Positions 44,862-53,928 of a stretch of DNA of 64,000 nucleotides are shown one piece after another. The translations under genes and the position numbers were made by a program. Location: assembly GCA_025965155.1 (NCBI GenBank), contig JAOPXN010000052.1, positions 1 to 64,000 on the forward strand, given 5' to 3'. The notes beneath the pieces are model-generated. The model was not told the origin of the DNA, made no database searches, and was given only the letters and a program-made list of their open reading frames with translations. This DNA comes from Propionibacteriaceae bacterium (GTDB taxonomy: Bacteria; Actinomycetota; Actinomycetes; Propionibacteriales; Propionibacteriaceae). The number at the start of each line of letters is the position of its first letter. Position 1 is the first letter of the stretch.

Positions 44862-45201
44862 CGTTGCTCCAATCTGAGAGTTCATCGCCACGGTCCGATC
44901 GACGCCGCGGACCACAGCAGGAAAGAAATCCGCACGCTGATGTCGATTGGCCATTCCCATGATTGCTCCAATGGGCGGGCATATGCACTGATCTCACGAG
45001 GCTGGCTACAAGTGGCTCCCGAGGCAGTCGGTCATGGACCAGATCCATCCGTCTTTGTCTTCTCTGTAACGGCTCCGTCACAGCGTCGGCAACGCGGTAC
45101 GGCCTGCGATCTGAGACCTTTGACCCGCGGCAACCCGATTGCTAGAGTCTTTTCAGGGGGGCGGCCGCATTCGCCTTTCCACTTTGGCGAGAGGTCACGA
45201 C
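44862..45201. other. Divergent intergenic region, 340 bases
   Basis: No supported ORF. GCTAGAGT at about 45140 could be a -10 for the HdeD gene, but no matching -35 is clear. No TCACCC-type element was found. Confidence 0.4.
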
Positions 45202-45786
45202 ATGTCAGATTCGCCTACAATGATTGACAATGAACCCAAGGGACTGCGCATCGCGCTCGGGGTCGTCTGCATCCTCCTAGGCCTGGGCGCGCTCATCTGG
45301 CCGCAGGCAACGCTTCTGATCGTGGCGATTCTGTTCGGGCTCCAGCTCATTGCCGCCGGGGTGGTGCGCGTCATTTCTGCGGTGACTCTGAAGGAGTTGC
45401 CGGGATGGTGGCGCGCGGTGTCGGGAGTTCTCGGGGTGCTTACCTTCATCGCTGGCATCATCTGCTTGTTCAGACCCGGCACCTCGCTGCTCGTGCTGGC
45501 TATCGTTGTCGGCATCGGCTGGATCATCGACGGTATCTCCGAGCTGGTGTCCGCCTTCGCGGTGTCGCGCCCGGCCATGGAGCGTTTCGGACTTATCGCC
45601 TTCGGCGTACTGAGCATTATCGCCGCGATCGTTGTGCTGACCTTCCCGGGTGAGAGTTTGGTGCTACTCGCCCGCACCGGCGGCGTGATCCTGATCCTCT
45701 TCGGCATCATCGGTCTCGTGGCAGCGCTCGCCGGCCGCCGGTCGCAACAGGTCAGCGCCAACGCAGGGCCTGGCCCAACAGCCTAG
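45202..45786 (+). CDS. HdeD-family acid-resistance-type membrane protein
   Basis: This 194-residue protein has six hydrophobic helices in three pairs: LRIALGVVCILLGLGALIWPQATLL, LFGLQLIAAGVVRVISA, VSGVLGVLTFIAGIICLFRPG, WIIDGISELVSA, VLSIIAAIVVLTFPGESL and ILILFGIIGLVAAL, the DUF308/HdeD pattern. ATG 45202 has GAGAGG upstream. HdeD is linked to acid stress in enterobacteria; the role in actinobacteria is unproven. Confidence 0.87.
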   Translation: MSDSPTMIDNEPKGLRIALGVVCILLGLGALIWPQATLLIVAILFGLQLIAAGVVRVISAVTLKELPGWWRAVSGVLGVLTFIAGIICLFRPGTSLLVLAIVVGIGWIIDGISELVSAFAVSRPAMERFGLIAFGVLSIIAAIVVLTFPGESLVLLARTGGVILILFGIIGLVAALAGRRSQQVSANAGPGPTA

Positions 45787-45793
45787 ACGGTTG

Positions 45794-47083
45794 TCAGTCC
45801 AGTTCCCCGAAGGCGGACTCAGGCCATCTTCGAAGCGCCATAAGCGCCAGGGCGGCCATCGCCGTCACATACATGCCGGGCGCCGCCTCGGCGCTAGTCA
45901 GGCTGAGGAGAACCTGGGCGACCCATGGGGCGGTTCCGCCAATCAAAGCAGTCGCAACGCCGGCTGTCATCGCGACGCCCGTGGAGCGCACAGCTGCTGG
46001 AAAGGACTCGCCAAGCATCGCGACTGACAGGACACCCGCGACTGCCACCCCGGTGAAGAGCTGCGCCACGGCCAAGCCGAGAAGACCCCGGTTTGCGAGC
46101 ACGCACATCGGCGTGGCCAGTACCAGCAGGGCCGCACTGGACCCGATGGCGACTGGTCGTCTACCTATGCGGTCGGACGCCCGGCCGAGCGTCAGGGCGG
46201 CGACTGCGGTCGCAGCCAACGCCGATGCTGTCACCAGCAACGTCACACTCAAACCGGCGCCGTGGCGGGAGATGAGGTTGTTCGGCATGAAGATGAAGAA
46301 GGTGTTGAAGGAGAGGGACCCGGCAGCAATCAGGCAGAACGCTCTGTTTACAGCATCCCGGTGGCGGTTCCACAGCTCTCGGGTCGGATGATCAAGAAGT
46401 CGTGAGGTGGCGTGAAGAGCCACGAACTGCTGGGTCTCGGGCACTCGCCGTCGAAGGTGCACGCCGATGAGCCCGAGCGGAAGAGCAAGCAGGAATGCGA
46501 TTCGCCACCAGCCGGACTCCGGACCGTACTGGCCGAAGAGGGCCGAGAGCGAACCTGCGACTGCCATGCCCGCCGCGATCCCGATCGCCATCGTCGCTGT
46601 GTGCCAGGACGCCGTCTGCCCACGTCGTGATGTGGGCGCATTCTCGAGGATGAACACGGCTGCGGCTCCGAGTTCACCGCCGGCCGCTAGCCCTTGAGTG
46701 ACGCGCAAGAGCATGAGAAGGATCGGCGCCAGCAGGCCGATCGAGGCGTATCCCGGTAACAACCCAACCCCTGCGGTCGCGCCCGCCATAAGAAAGATGA
46801 CGCTGATCAGTACTGTCCGGCGCCCATGGGTATCTCCCATCCCACCGAACACCAGCGCACCCAACGGTCGGACCACAAGTGCGGCCCCGTACAGCGCGAA
46901 GGCAGCGGACAAACCCGTGGCCGAATCCGTCGTGGGAAAGAAAACTAAGCCAACAACGGTTGCTAGAGCTCCGAAAACGGCGAAGTCGTACCACTCCGCT
47001 GCGTTACCGATGCACGCTGCCGAGATTGATCGCCTCGACACGCCGTGAGTATCCCGAGAATCGCCAGTTCCTGCCGTCGGCAT
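45794..47083 (-). CDS. MFS transporter, metabolite:H+ symporter (ProP/ShiA-like)
   Basis: This 429-residue, twelve-helix protein starts with the MHS hallmark ACIGNAAEWYDFAVFGALATVVG and has the loop motif GGMGDTHGRRTVL after helix 2 and LGRASDRIGRRPVAIG after helix 8. MHS members import compatible solutes, dicarboxylates or shikimate with protons. It converges on the HdeD gene with only seven bases between. The substrate is unknown. Confidence 0.87.
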   Translation of the reverse strand: MPTAGTGDSRDTHGVSRRSISAACIGNAAEWYDFAVFGALATVVGLVFFPTTDSATGLSAAFALYGAALVVRPLGALVFGGMGDTHGRRTVLISVIFLMAGATAGVGLLPGYASIGLLAPILLMLLRVTQGLAAGGELGAAAVFILENAPTSRRGQTASWHTATMAIGIAAGMAVAGSLSALFGQYGPESGWWRIAFLLALPLGLIGVHLRRRVPETQQFVALHATSRLLDHPTRELWNRHRDAVNRAFCLIAAGSLSFNTFFIFMPNNLISRHGAGLSVTLLVTASALAATAVAALTLGRASDRIGRRPVAIGSSAALLVLATPMCVLANRGLLGLAVAQLFTGVAVAGVLSVAMLGESFPAAVRSTGVAMTAGVATALIGGTAPWVAQVLLSLTSAEAAPGMYVTAMAALALMALRRWPESAFGELD

Positions 47084-47150
47084 GGTCTAGAGCGTAGCGT
47101 TCTCGCCTACTGCGTCGGGTCGCTGCAGCCCGCCGGCACCGTTGGACTGC

Positions 47151-47324
47151 TCAATGTTCACGCTGACTCTCGATGGTCGCCTGCCAGATGGCTTCGCAAG
47201 CACGCTTGTCGCGGCGCCGTTGACGCTGGTGACACACATCGGCGAGCCGGTGCCACACAAAGGCAAGCAATAGGCAGGCGCTCGTCACCACGACGCCCAG
47301 CACCAGCATCGCGTCGGCACTCAT
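47151..47324 (-). CDS. 57-residue single-helix membrane protein (below ORF-track cutoff)
   Basis: Reading the minus strand from ATG 47324 gives MSADAMLVLGVVVTSACLLL, continuing AFVWHRLADVCHQRQRRRDK and a charged tail. This is one N-terminal hydrophobic helix followed by a basic cytoplasmic segment, obeying the positive-inside rule. It is shorter than 60 residues, so the track missed it, and the track ORF over the same bases (47158-47352) has no such structure. No strong ribosome site is visible. A TCACCC-type element lies about 136 bases upstream. Function is unknown. Confidence 0.55.
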   Translation of the reverse strand: MSADAMLVLGVVVTSACLLLAFVWHRLADVCHQRQRRRDKRACEAIWQATIESQREH

Positions 47325-47459
47325 GGTCGGGCCATTTCATGAGGGGATCCACGTTCGGCCATCGACCCCAGGCTCCACGCTCGGTGCCAACCTTTCCCAG
47401 TCATCCGAAGGCCTTCCCGGTCATGACATCGACGCTAGAGCGAAACGGTGGGAAGGACA

Positions 47460-47476
47460 CCACCCACTTTGGGTGA
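47460..47476. promoter_or_regulatory. TCACCC-N5-GGGTGA element (one mismatch)
   Basis: CCACCC-ACTTT-GGGTGA lies between the DUF7144 gene and the 57-residue gene on the minus strand. It shares the ACTTT spacer with the element at 58171. Confidence 0.55.
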
Positions 47477-47492
47477 ATACGCGGGGGATGCT

Positions 47493-47915
47493 TCAGATCT
47501 CGCGGCCGTGGGCGGTCAAGGCGTAGATCACCAAGATGTCGACCGCGATCATGATCGCCGACCATACCGGGCTGGCCGACAAGAATGCGAGGTTCCCCAC
47601 CGCACTCACAACAGCGACCACCACCGCCACGATCCGGCTCCACATGTGCCCCTGGAACAGCGCCACCCCGGCGGTGATCACCACGACACCAAGGATCAGG
47701 TGAATCCACCCCCAGCCCGTATAGGACAAGGTGACCACCAGACCATCACTGCGCACCACGTAGTAGTCGTCGTGGAACAGCGCCACCAACCCCGCCATGG
47801 CATGGAAGATGCCCAGCACGATCATCATCACCCCGGCGAACAGGATCCAGCCCAGCCAACCGGTATCTTCCGGTAACGCCTCGTCGTACGTACGGACGTC
47901 GCTTGCCTCAGACAT
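47493..47915 (-). CDS. DUF7144 family membrane protein
   Basis: This 140-residue protein has four hydrophobic helices with the family core GWLGWILFAGVMMIVLGIFHAMAGLVALF, YTGWGWIHLILGVVVITAGVALFQG and VWSAIMIAVDILVIYAL. ATG 47915 (MSEASDV) has AAGGG upstream; ATG 47933 is an alternative. It is the intact relative of the frameshifted copy at 40857. A TCACCC-type element lies 77-93 bases upstream. Confidence 0.83.
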   Translation of the reverse strand: MSEASDVRTYDEALPEDTGWLGWILFAGVMMIVLGIFHAMAGLVALFHDDYYVVRSDGLVVTLSYTGWGWIHLILGVVVITAGVALFQGHMWSRIVAVVVAVVSAVGNLAFLSASPVWSAIMIAVDILVIYALTAHGREI

Positions 47916-47991
47916 CGTCGCCAACCCTTTCATCGACACCCCCAGCGGGCATCGTCCCTGCCAGCATCGAGCCCGATCCAGCGTCCGCGGA

Positions 47992-48008
47992 TCACCTGTC
48001 CCGGGTGA
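47992..48008. promoter_or_regulatory. TCACCC-N5-GGGTGA element (one mismatch)
   Basis: TCACCT-GTCCC-GGGTGA precedes the DUF7144 gene. Its minus-strand reading is nearly identical over 23 bases to the element at 59452. Confidence 0.58.
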
Positions 48009-48018
48009 ATGAACTCTG

Positions 48019-48426
48019 TCAGGCAGCGTCGCCGCTACGTTTGGCGGCATCGGCAATGTGGCTGGCACCGCTCATCGCCCGTCGCCGCCATGGCGCCACG
48101 CCCTCTATCTCGATCTCAAGCGAGAAGCTAAGCACCGTACGGATCAGCACGATGGTGCCTAGAATCACCACATTTTCGATGGTGGGTGCAACGGCGACGG
48201 TCCGCACGAGGTCGGCGGCGACTAGCACTTCCAGTCCCAGCAGAATGGCGCCACCGAAGGACTGCCGCAGCACCCGATACGTCACCTGCAGGTCTCCGGA
48301 GCGACGTAACGACCGGACCGCAAGACAGGGCGAGACTACGAGCCCGGCCAGCAGAACAAGCGCGCCAATGGCCTCGAAGATCTTGGCCACTAACTCCATC
48401 GACTCGGCAAAAGTGACGCTCTCCAT
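48019..48426 (-). CDS. DUF1622 family membrane protein
   Basis: This 135-residue protein has three helices: FEAIGALVLLAGLVVSPCLAV, FGGAILLGLEVLVAADLVRTVAV and VVILGTIVLIRTVLSFSLEIEIEG, the DUF1622 pattern. ATG 48426 (MESVTFAES) has GGGGGA upstream; the track start is 17 residues longer. A degenerate TCATCCGCGGTGA lies 20-30 bases upstream. Function is unknown. Confidence 0.83.
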   Translation of the reverse strand: MESVTFAESMELVAKIFEAIGALVLLAGLVVSPCLAVRSLRRSGDLQVTYRVLRQSFGGAILLGLEVLVAADLVRTVAVAPTIENVVILGTIVLIRTVLSFSLEIEIEGVAPWRRRAMSGASHIADAAKRSGDAA

Positions 48427-48868
48427 ACTCGTCCCCCAAGGGCCTTCATCCGCGGTGACTGAACTGGATCTGAACACCCCGCCAACGAATCACTCGGCAA
48501 GCACCCTGCGGCAGGCTCCTCACTCCACGGTAACAGGCCTGAACTGCAGGAGGTCGATTTTCTTTCCCAGGGATGCACTCATGGTGATACACCCGTGGCC
48601 AGGCACTGAGACGGGGCAGGGGACTCTAGGGCAAGCACCACTTCAGAACCGAGGTCAGCTACTCAACGACACCGAGCTCGGGGTGTGAATGTCCCACTTG
48701 TCCGTCTATCGGCTCACCCACCTTCGCTGTACCCTTTGAAATGCTGCACTTCACAGTCGATATGGAGGTCTGAGCCGCCTTTTACGACCCTCGTGCCGCG
48801 ATTGTCCGTTCGATTGGATCTCTACCTTTGATATCTGCGGTGCTTTTTACCGGACCTGACGGCCCCGT
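48427..48868. other. Gene-free region before LuxR regulator 2
   Basis: No convincing ORF in 442 bases. Single half-sites occur (TCACCC near 48713, CACCC near 48590), but no full dyad. Confidence 0.45.
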
Positions 48869-51136
48869 ATGACAACGGCGGGCAGCCTTGACCGCCGTCC
48901 AGTGTCGCCGCCCTTGGATGCATTCCTAGAGGCGAAGCTTCAGGCACCAAGGGTGCGGCCGGGATGGGTGCGCCGCCTTGGACTGGTCCGAGCACTGGAT
49001 CGAGCAGCCAACTGTCCGCTGACTCTGGTCGCCGCCCCAGCGGGATATGGCAAGACCACCCTCGTGGCGCAGTGGATTCACCAGATCCGTGATCGCGGAG
49101 TTGCCTGGGTGGCTCTCGATGCGGCCGACAATGATCCGGTGCGATTGTGGACCCACGTCGCGACGGCTCTCGCCCGGGCGGGCTGCCGAATCGACGACGA
49201 CGTTGCCGGTCTGGCAGCTTCCCACCGAACGCAGATCCTGACCAGCGTGCTACCCAAGATCATCAACTCCTTTGGGCGGCTCCCCCGCCCGATCGTGATC
49301 GTGTTGGATGACTTCCATCTCATCCGAGCGGGCCTCTGCCGCGAGCAGATCGAGTTCTTGATCGAGCACGTGCCGCAATCCGTCCGGATGGTGATCATCA
49401 CCCGGGCCGACCCGGCCCTGCGCATTGGCCGATTGCGTGTCTCCGGCCAACTAGCCGAGATCCGAGCTGATCGCCTGTCATTTGACGCTGCCGAAGCGTC
49501 GTCCCTGCTAGCGGTCGAAGGCGTTCGCCTATCCGACACGTCCGTTCAAGAACTGGTCGGCCGAACGGAAGGCTGGCCCGCGGCGCTCTATCTGGCGACC
49601 TTGTCGCTGGCCGGTCGGGAAGACCCCGACGCTTTTGTCCACCGGTTCAGCGGGGACAACCGCTTCATCGGCGAGTATCTCACTGAAGAGGTGCTGGGGC
49701 GGCACCCCGCCGCGGTCCGGGAGTTCATCATCAGCTCGGCACTTTTCGAGCGGATGTGCGCGCCGCTGTGCGACTACGTCCTGGAACGTTCTGACTCCCG
49801 GATGATCCTGCAAGATCTAGAGCGCTCGAATCTGTTCCTCTTGCCCCTAGATGCCGAGCGACAGTGGTTCCGATTCCATCACCTGTTCGCCGCAGTCGCG
49901 CGGAGCGAGCTCGAAGTCGGTGACGCACAACGGGTGCGGCGTTTGCACGATCGAGCAGCAGACTGGTTCGCCGAGCATGGCTTCGCCGACGAGGCGATCC
50001 GGCACGCAATCGCGGCAGGGTCTTCGACCCGTGCCTCGCTCCTGGTACAGGCAAACTGGGTTCGTTACGTCGATGCCGGACGCGAAGCGACCGTGGATCA
50101 CTGGTTACAGGCCATCCAAGCCCTGCAGGCCGCCGAGGCGCAGGCCGATCCCTCGGCGGTGGTGACAGCCGCGTGGATGGCGGTGGTCACCGGCGACGAA
50201 CCGACGCTGAACCACCTGCTCCACGCGCTCACCCGCATCGGCGACTACGGACCCCTTCCCGACGGCACCACGTCCGTAGAGTCCGCAATTGCACTCATCC
50301 GGGCGATGTCCGGCTACGGCGGGCCAGTCGACATGCTCTGGTCCGCCCGGCGGGCGGTTGAGCTGGAGACAGACGGAAACTCGCCGTCGTTCGCCTTCGC
50401 GAACTTCGCGCTAGGTCATGCGCTGTACATCTCGGGCGATCTGGAGACGGCGACCAGCGTGCTGCCCAGGGCCGCCTACAACAGTGCGGCGACCGCGATC
50501 GTCAAGACGTTCGCCTTCTCCGTGATGGCCATGGCAGCCAGGGAACAAGGAGACGAGCCCCGCAGTGCGGCCTACACCGCTGCGGCGATGAAGGTGGTCG
50601 AAGACACCTCCATGCAGGCCATGTCCCAGGCGTCGCCGGCCTTCACCGTGTGGGGCGAAACTCAAGCCGCAATGGGCAACCTCACCGGTGCCATGGCCAC
50701 GCTGGAGCATGCTTTCATCCTTCGCGGCACCATCCCAGGCCTGAGCCCGTGGCCGACGATCCACCATGCCATCGCCATGGGCCGAGTAGCGACCGTGGCA
50801 GGTGACCTGCCGCGGGCGGAGCAACTGCTGGATGAGGCCGCACAGGTGATGTCTCGGTTCCCCGACGGGATGGAGGCTATGCGCGCTCGACTCGCGGCGG
50901 CCCGGGCCGCCCTGCGACATCGTCGCTCCCGAGAGCCTGGAGTCCAAGCGTTGACCGGTCGCGAACTCGACATCCTGGGCCTGCTCCAAGGTTCGATGAA
51001 CCTGAGCGAGATCGCATCCGAGCTACACCTGTCGCGCAACACCGTGAAGACGCACGCCCAGGCCGTCTACCGCAAGCTCGGCGCAAGTTCTCGGTCCCAA
51101 GCTGTGGGACTCGCGCGCCAGCGCGCACTGATCTGA
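48869..51136 (+). CDS. MalT-like LuxR-family regulator 2
   Basis: This 755-residue protein has Walker A AAPAGYGKTT, Walker B IVIVLDDFHLI, a TPR-like helical middle, and a C-terminal helix-turn-helix (LTGRELDILGLLQGSMNLSEIASELHLSRNTVKTHAQAVYRKLG). It is close in length and layout to regulator 1, so the two are probably ancient paralogues. It is followed 32 bases later by an N5 element and then the GH15 gene, which it may control. Confidence 0.9.
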   Translation: MTTAGSLDRRPVSPPLDAFLEAKLQAPRVRPGWVRRLGLVRALDRAANCPLTLVAAPAGYGKTTLVAQWIHQIRDRGVAWVALDAADNDPVRLWTHVATALARAGCRIDDDVAGLAASHRTQILTSVLPKIINSFGRLPRPIVIVLDDFHLIRAGLCREQIEFLIEHVPQSVRMVIITRADPALRIGRLRVSGQLAEIRADRLSFDAAEASSLLAVEGVRLSDTSVQELVGRTEGWPAALYLATLSLAGREDPDAFVHRFSGDNRFIGEYLTEEVLGRHPAAVREFIISSALFERMCAPLCDYVLERSDSRMILQDLERSNLFLLPLDAERQWFRFHHLFAAVARSELEVGDAQRVRRLHDRAADWFAEHGFADEAIRHAIAAGSSTRASLLVQANWVRYVDAGREATVDHWLQAIQALQAAEAQADPSAVVTAAWMAVVTGDEPTLNHLLHALTRIGDYGPLPDGTTSVESAIALIRAMSGYGGPVDMLWSARRAVELETDGNSPSFAFANFALGHALYISGDLETATSVLPRAAYNSAATAIVKTFAFSVMAMAAREQGDEPRSAAYTAAAMKVVEDTSMQAMSQASPAFTVWGETQAAMGNLTGAMATLEHAFILRGTIPGLSPWPTIHHAIAMGRVATVAGDLPRAEQLLDEAAQVMSRFPDGMEAMRARLAAARAALRHRRSREPGVQALTGRELDILGLLQGSMNLSEIASELHLSRNTVKTHAQAVYRKLGASSRSQAVGLARQRALI

Positions 51137-51168
51137 CGCGCACGACGGGCACCGCCGGTAACCAGAGA

Positions 51169-51185
51169 TCACCCCAAGGAGGTGA
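51169..51185 (+). promoter_or_regulatory. TCACCC-N5-GGGTGA element (one mismatch)
   Basis: TCACCC-CAAGG-AGGTGA lies between LuxR gene 2 and the GH15 gene, about 110 bases before the GH15 start. Confidence 0.55.
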
Positions 51186-51295
51186 GGACCCTAGCTGCGT
51201 CCAGTGGTTTGCTCCCAGGTAGGGCCGTCGGCAAGTCCCCGGGGATGGCGGCGGCAACGAGCCAAGGAGATGACGATGGAACTAGGAGTGAGGTC

Positions 51296-53191
51296 ATGAG
51301 TGCGACAGCTGTGCGGGGGGCGACTGAGCAGAGCGCTGCGGCACCTTCCCCGTTCCCGCCCATCGCTGACTATGCGTTCCTGTCGGACTGCCACACCGGC
51401 GCACTGGTTGCGCCCGACGGAGCGGTCGACTGGCTCTGCATCCCGCGGTTCGACTCGCCCAGCGTGTTTGGCACCCTGCTGGACCGTCAGGCCGGCTACT
51501 TCAGGTTCGGGCCGTTTGGCATCAACCACCCGACGGCGCGGGTGTACGAGCCGGGGACGAACGTGGTGTCCACGACGTGGAAGACGCCGGCCGGCTGGGT
51601 GCTGGTCCGCGATGCGTTGACGATGGGTCCGCGGGACAGCGAGGACGAAGTCACCCCGCACACCCGTCCGCCCGCCGACGATGACGCCGATCACCTGCTG
51701 GTGCGCACGGTCCGATGCTTGGAGGGCACGGTGGAGATGGAGCTGGTCTGCGAGCCTGCGTTCGACTACGGCCGGACGCCGGCGGAATGGACGCTGGTCG
51801 ATGGTAGTCGGCATACCGCTGACGCCAGCGGCGCCGGTCAGACGGTCAGGCTGCAGACCGATCTCGCGCTGGGCATCGAAGGCAACCGGGTCCGCGCCCG
51901 CCACGTGCTTTCGGCGGGCGATGAGCGCTTCTGCGCACTCTCCTGGGCCGAGGCGCTGGCCGCCCCCAGCGACTTCGCCGACGGCAGCCGGCGCCTCGAT
52001 GCCACAGCGCGGTTCTGGCAGACTTGGCTAGGACGGGCCCGGATGCCTGACCACCGCTGGCGCGACCCGATTCAACGTTCGGCGCTCACCATCAAGGGCC
52101 TCACCTACATGCCCACCGGCGCCACCGTGGCCGCACTCACCACCTCGTTGCCGGAGACACCGGGGGGCGAACGGAACTGGGACTACCGCTACACCTGGAT
52201 GCGGGATACAACCTTCACCCTGCAAGCCCTGCACTACCTCAACCTGGACTGGGAAGCCGACGAGTTCATCCAGTTCGTCGCCGACCTCCAACCCAACCTG
52301 GATGGCGCCTTGCAGATCATGTACGGCATCGACGGCCGACGCGACCTGACCGAATCCACCCGCGATGACCTCTCCGGCTACGCCGGCGCCCGGCCGGTTC
52401 GGGTCGGCAACGGAGCGTTCGACCAACGCCAGAACGACGTCTTCGGCGCCGTACTCGACTCCATCCTGCTACACACCCGACGCGCCGAACGGCTGCCTCG
52501 ACGGCTATGGCCCATCGTGCAGTCCCAAGCCCAGTGCGCCACCGCGGTCTGGCGCGAACCCGACCAGGGCATCTGGGAGGCGCGCGGCAAGCCGCAGCAC
52601 TACGTGTCGTCCAAGCTGATGGGCTGGGTTGCGCTCGATCGAGCATCCAGGCTGGCCGAGATCCGCGGCGACAAAGTCCTAGCTGCGACTTGGGCGGACA
52701 CGGCTGAGGAGATCAAAGCCGACATCCTTGCCCATGGCGTCGACGACCGGGGCGTCCTGCGCCAGCACTATGACACGGATGCCCTGGACGCCTCCACGCT
52801 GTTGGCAGCCATTTTCGGATTTCTGCCTCACGATGACCAGCGGCTCCGGGCAAGCGTGCTTGCCATTGCTGAGGAACTGACCGAACACGGCTTCGTTCTG
52901 CGCTACCGCACCGGCGAGACCGACGACGGCCTTTCCGGCAAGGAGGGGACCTTCCTCATCTGCTCGTTCTGGCTGGTGTCCGCACTGGCGATCATCGGCG
53001 AGGACCAGCGCGCCCGTGACCTGATGGAACGCCTCCTCCGAGTCGCCTCACCCCTCGGACTCTTCGCCGAAGAGTTTGACGTCGACACCGGCCGCCACCT
53101 CGGCAACTTCCCACAGGCCTTCTCCCACCTCGCACTCATCGAAGCCGCCGGCAGGATCATCGCCGCCGAACGGCTAGCGGAGTTTTCATGA
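51296..53191 (+). CDS. GH15 family glycosidase (trehalase/glucoamylase-like)
   Basis: This 631-residue cytoplasmic enzyme has an N-terminal beta-sandwich (FLSDCHTGALVAPDGAVDWLCIPRFDSPSVF) and an alpha-barrel with GERNWDYRYTWMRDTTFTLQAL, PDQGIWEARG (catalytic Glu) and YVSSKLMGWVALDRA. These are standard GH15 signatures of the actinobacterial trehalase type. ATG 51296 has AGGAG at good spacing; ATG 51245 is possible. No signal peptide, so it likely acts on internal trehalose or dextrins. Confidence 0.9.
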   Translation: MSATAVRGATEQSAAAPSPFPPIADYAFLSDCHTGALVAPDGAVDWLCIPRFDSPSVFGTLLDRQAGYFRFGPFGINHPTARVYEPGTNVVSTTWKTPAGWVLVRDALTMGPRDSEDEVTPHTRPPADDDADHLLVRTVRCLEGTVEMELVCEPAFDYGRTPAEWTLVDGSRHTADASGAGQTVRLQTDLALGIEGNRVRARHVLSAGDERFCALSWAEALAAPSDFADGSRRLDATARFWQTWLGRARMPDHRWRDPIQRSALTIKGLTYMPTGATVAALTTSLPETPGGERNWDYRYTWMRDTTFTLQALHYLNLDWEADEFIQFVADLQPNLDGALQIMYGIDGRRDLTESTRDDLSGYAGARPVRVGNGAFDQRQNDVFGAVLDSILLHTRRAERLPRRLWPIVQSQAQCATAVWREPDQGIWEARGKPQHYVSSKLMGWVALDRASRLAEIRGDKVLAATWADTAEEIKADILAHGVDDRGVLRQHYDTDALDASTLLAAIFGFLPHDDQRLRASVLAIAEELTEHGFVLRYRTGETDDGLSGKEGTFLICSFWLVSALAIIGEDQRARDLMERLLRVASPLGLFAEEFDVDTGRHLGNFPQAFSHLALIEAAGRIIAAERLAEFS

Positions 53192-53249
53192 CCCTCCACG
53201 ACAAGAGCTGGACGTCGTTCATCCGACACAGGGCTTCGCAGTCATGACC

Positions 53250-53690
53250 TTTCACGAGTCGTCGTACGGTCGGTTCCGTATCACTGGAGGACTGCGGCCC
53301 AGTTCGTGCACCGGATTGTCGCTAAGCGACCTTGCCGACAGGCTGGTCGACATCGGCATGCCGTGGACCAGGCCGGCCCCTGGGTTCGCTATCCCCGGGC
53401 CAGCGACTCCTGGTCGATGTCGATCTGACAACGGTGCTTGGCCGCGAAAGCGCGCGCATCGCCGGCCGCCCACGGCAGCCGCGTATAGCCGTTCTGAAGG
53501 GGTATCCCGGCGATGCCGGCATACCCAGGGCCTTCGGCACGATCAAGGCAGCGACCGTCACTCCAGCGATCACATCGCCCCGCAAACCACCCCAATGCGA
53601 TGTCGGCCAGGGACGAAACCAGATCTGAAAGCGCTGACCTTGCGTGTGCGCGAGCGGCCCGCAGCACAACATCTTGAGTTAGCCGTGCGT
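53250..53690 (-). pseudogene. Decayed SulP-family anion transporter
   Basis: Three minus-strand frames carry consecutive pieces of a SulP protein. Frame one has GLRGDVIAGVTVAALIVPKALG; frame two continues GYAGIAGIPLQNG, then jumps to ARAFAAKHRCQIDIDQESLARG; frame three continues IANPGAGLVHGMPMSTSLSA. In intact SulP proteins the first and second pieces are close, and the KHRCQIDIDQE piece lies some 250 residues later. So this has at least two frameshifts and a large internal deletion and is not functional. It accounts for most of the 738-base gap before the sulfatase gene. Confidence 0.78.
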
Positions 53691-53782
53691 ACAGGTTTCC
53701 GCATTCTCGCCGCATCGCTGTTGGGCCTGGCCCCTTGGGCGACGGCAGGACAGACGCCGACTAGCGTGAACTGGGCTGTCCC

Positions 53783-53799
53783 TCACCCGCTAAGGGTGA
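53783..53799. promoter_or_regulatory. TCACCC-N5-GGGTGA element (perfect)
   Basis: TCACCC-GCTAA-GGGTGA lies between the SulP remnant (minus) and the sulfatase gene (plus), about 130 bases before the sulfatase start. Confidence 0.65.
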
Positions 53800-53928
53800 T
53801 GCAGTTGCCTCGAAGGCGGTCAACGATCGGACCTACGCACGGTGATGACCGTGCCACCAGCCGCTTCGCCGCCCCGAACCGCAACTGGGTGGGTGGTGAC
53901 TGGCGCCGGTCCTTCGAGAGGAGCAGCA

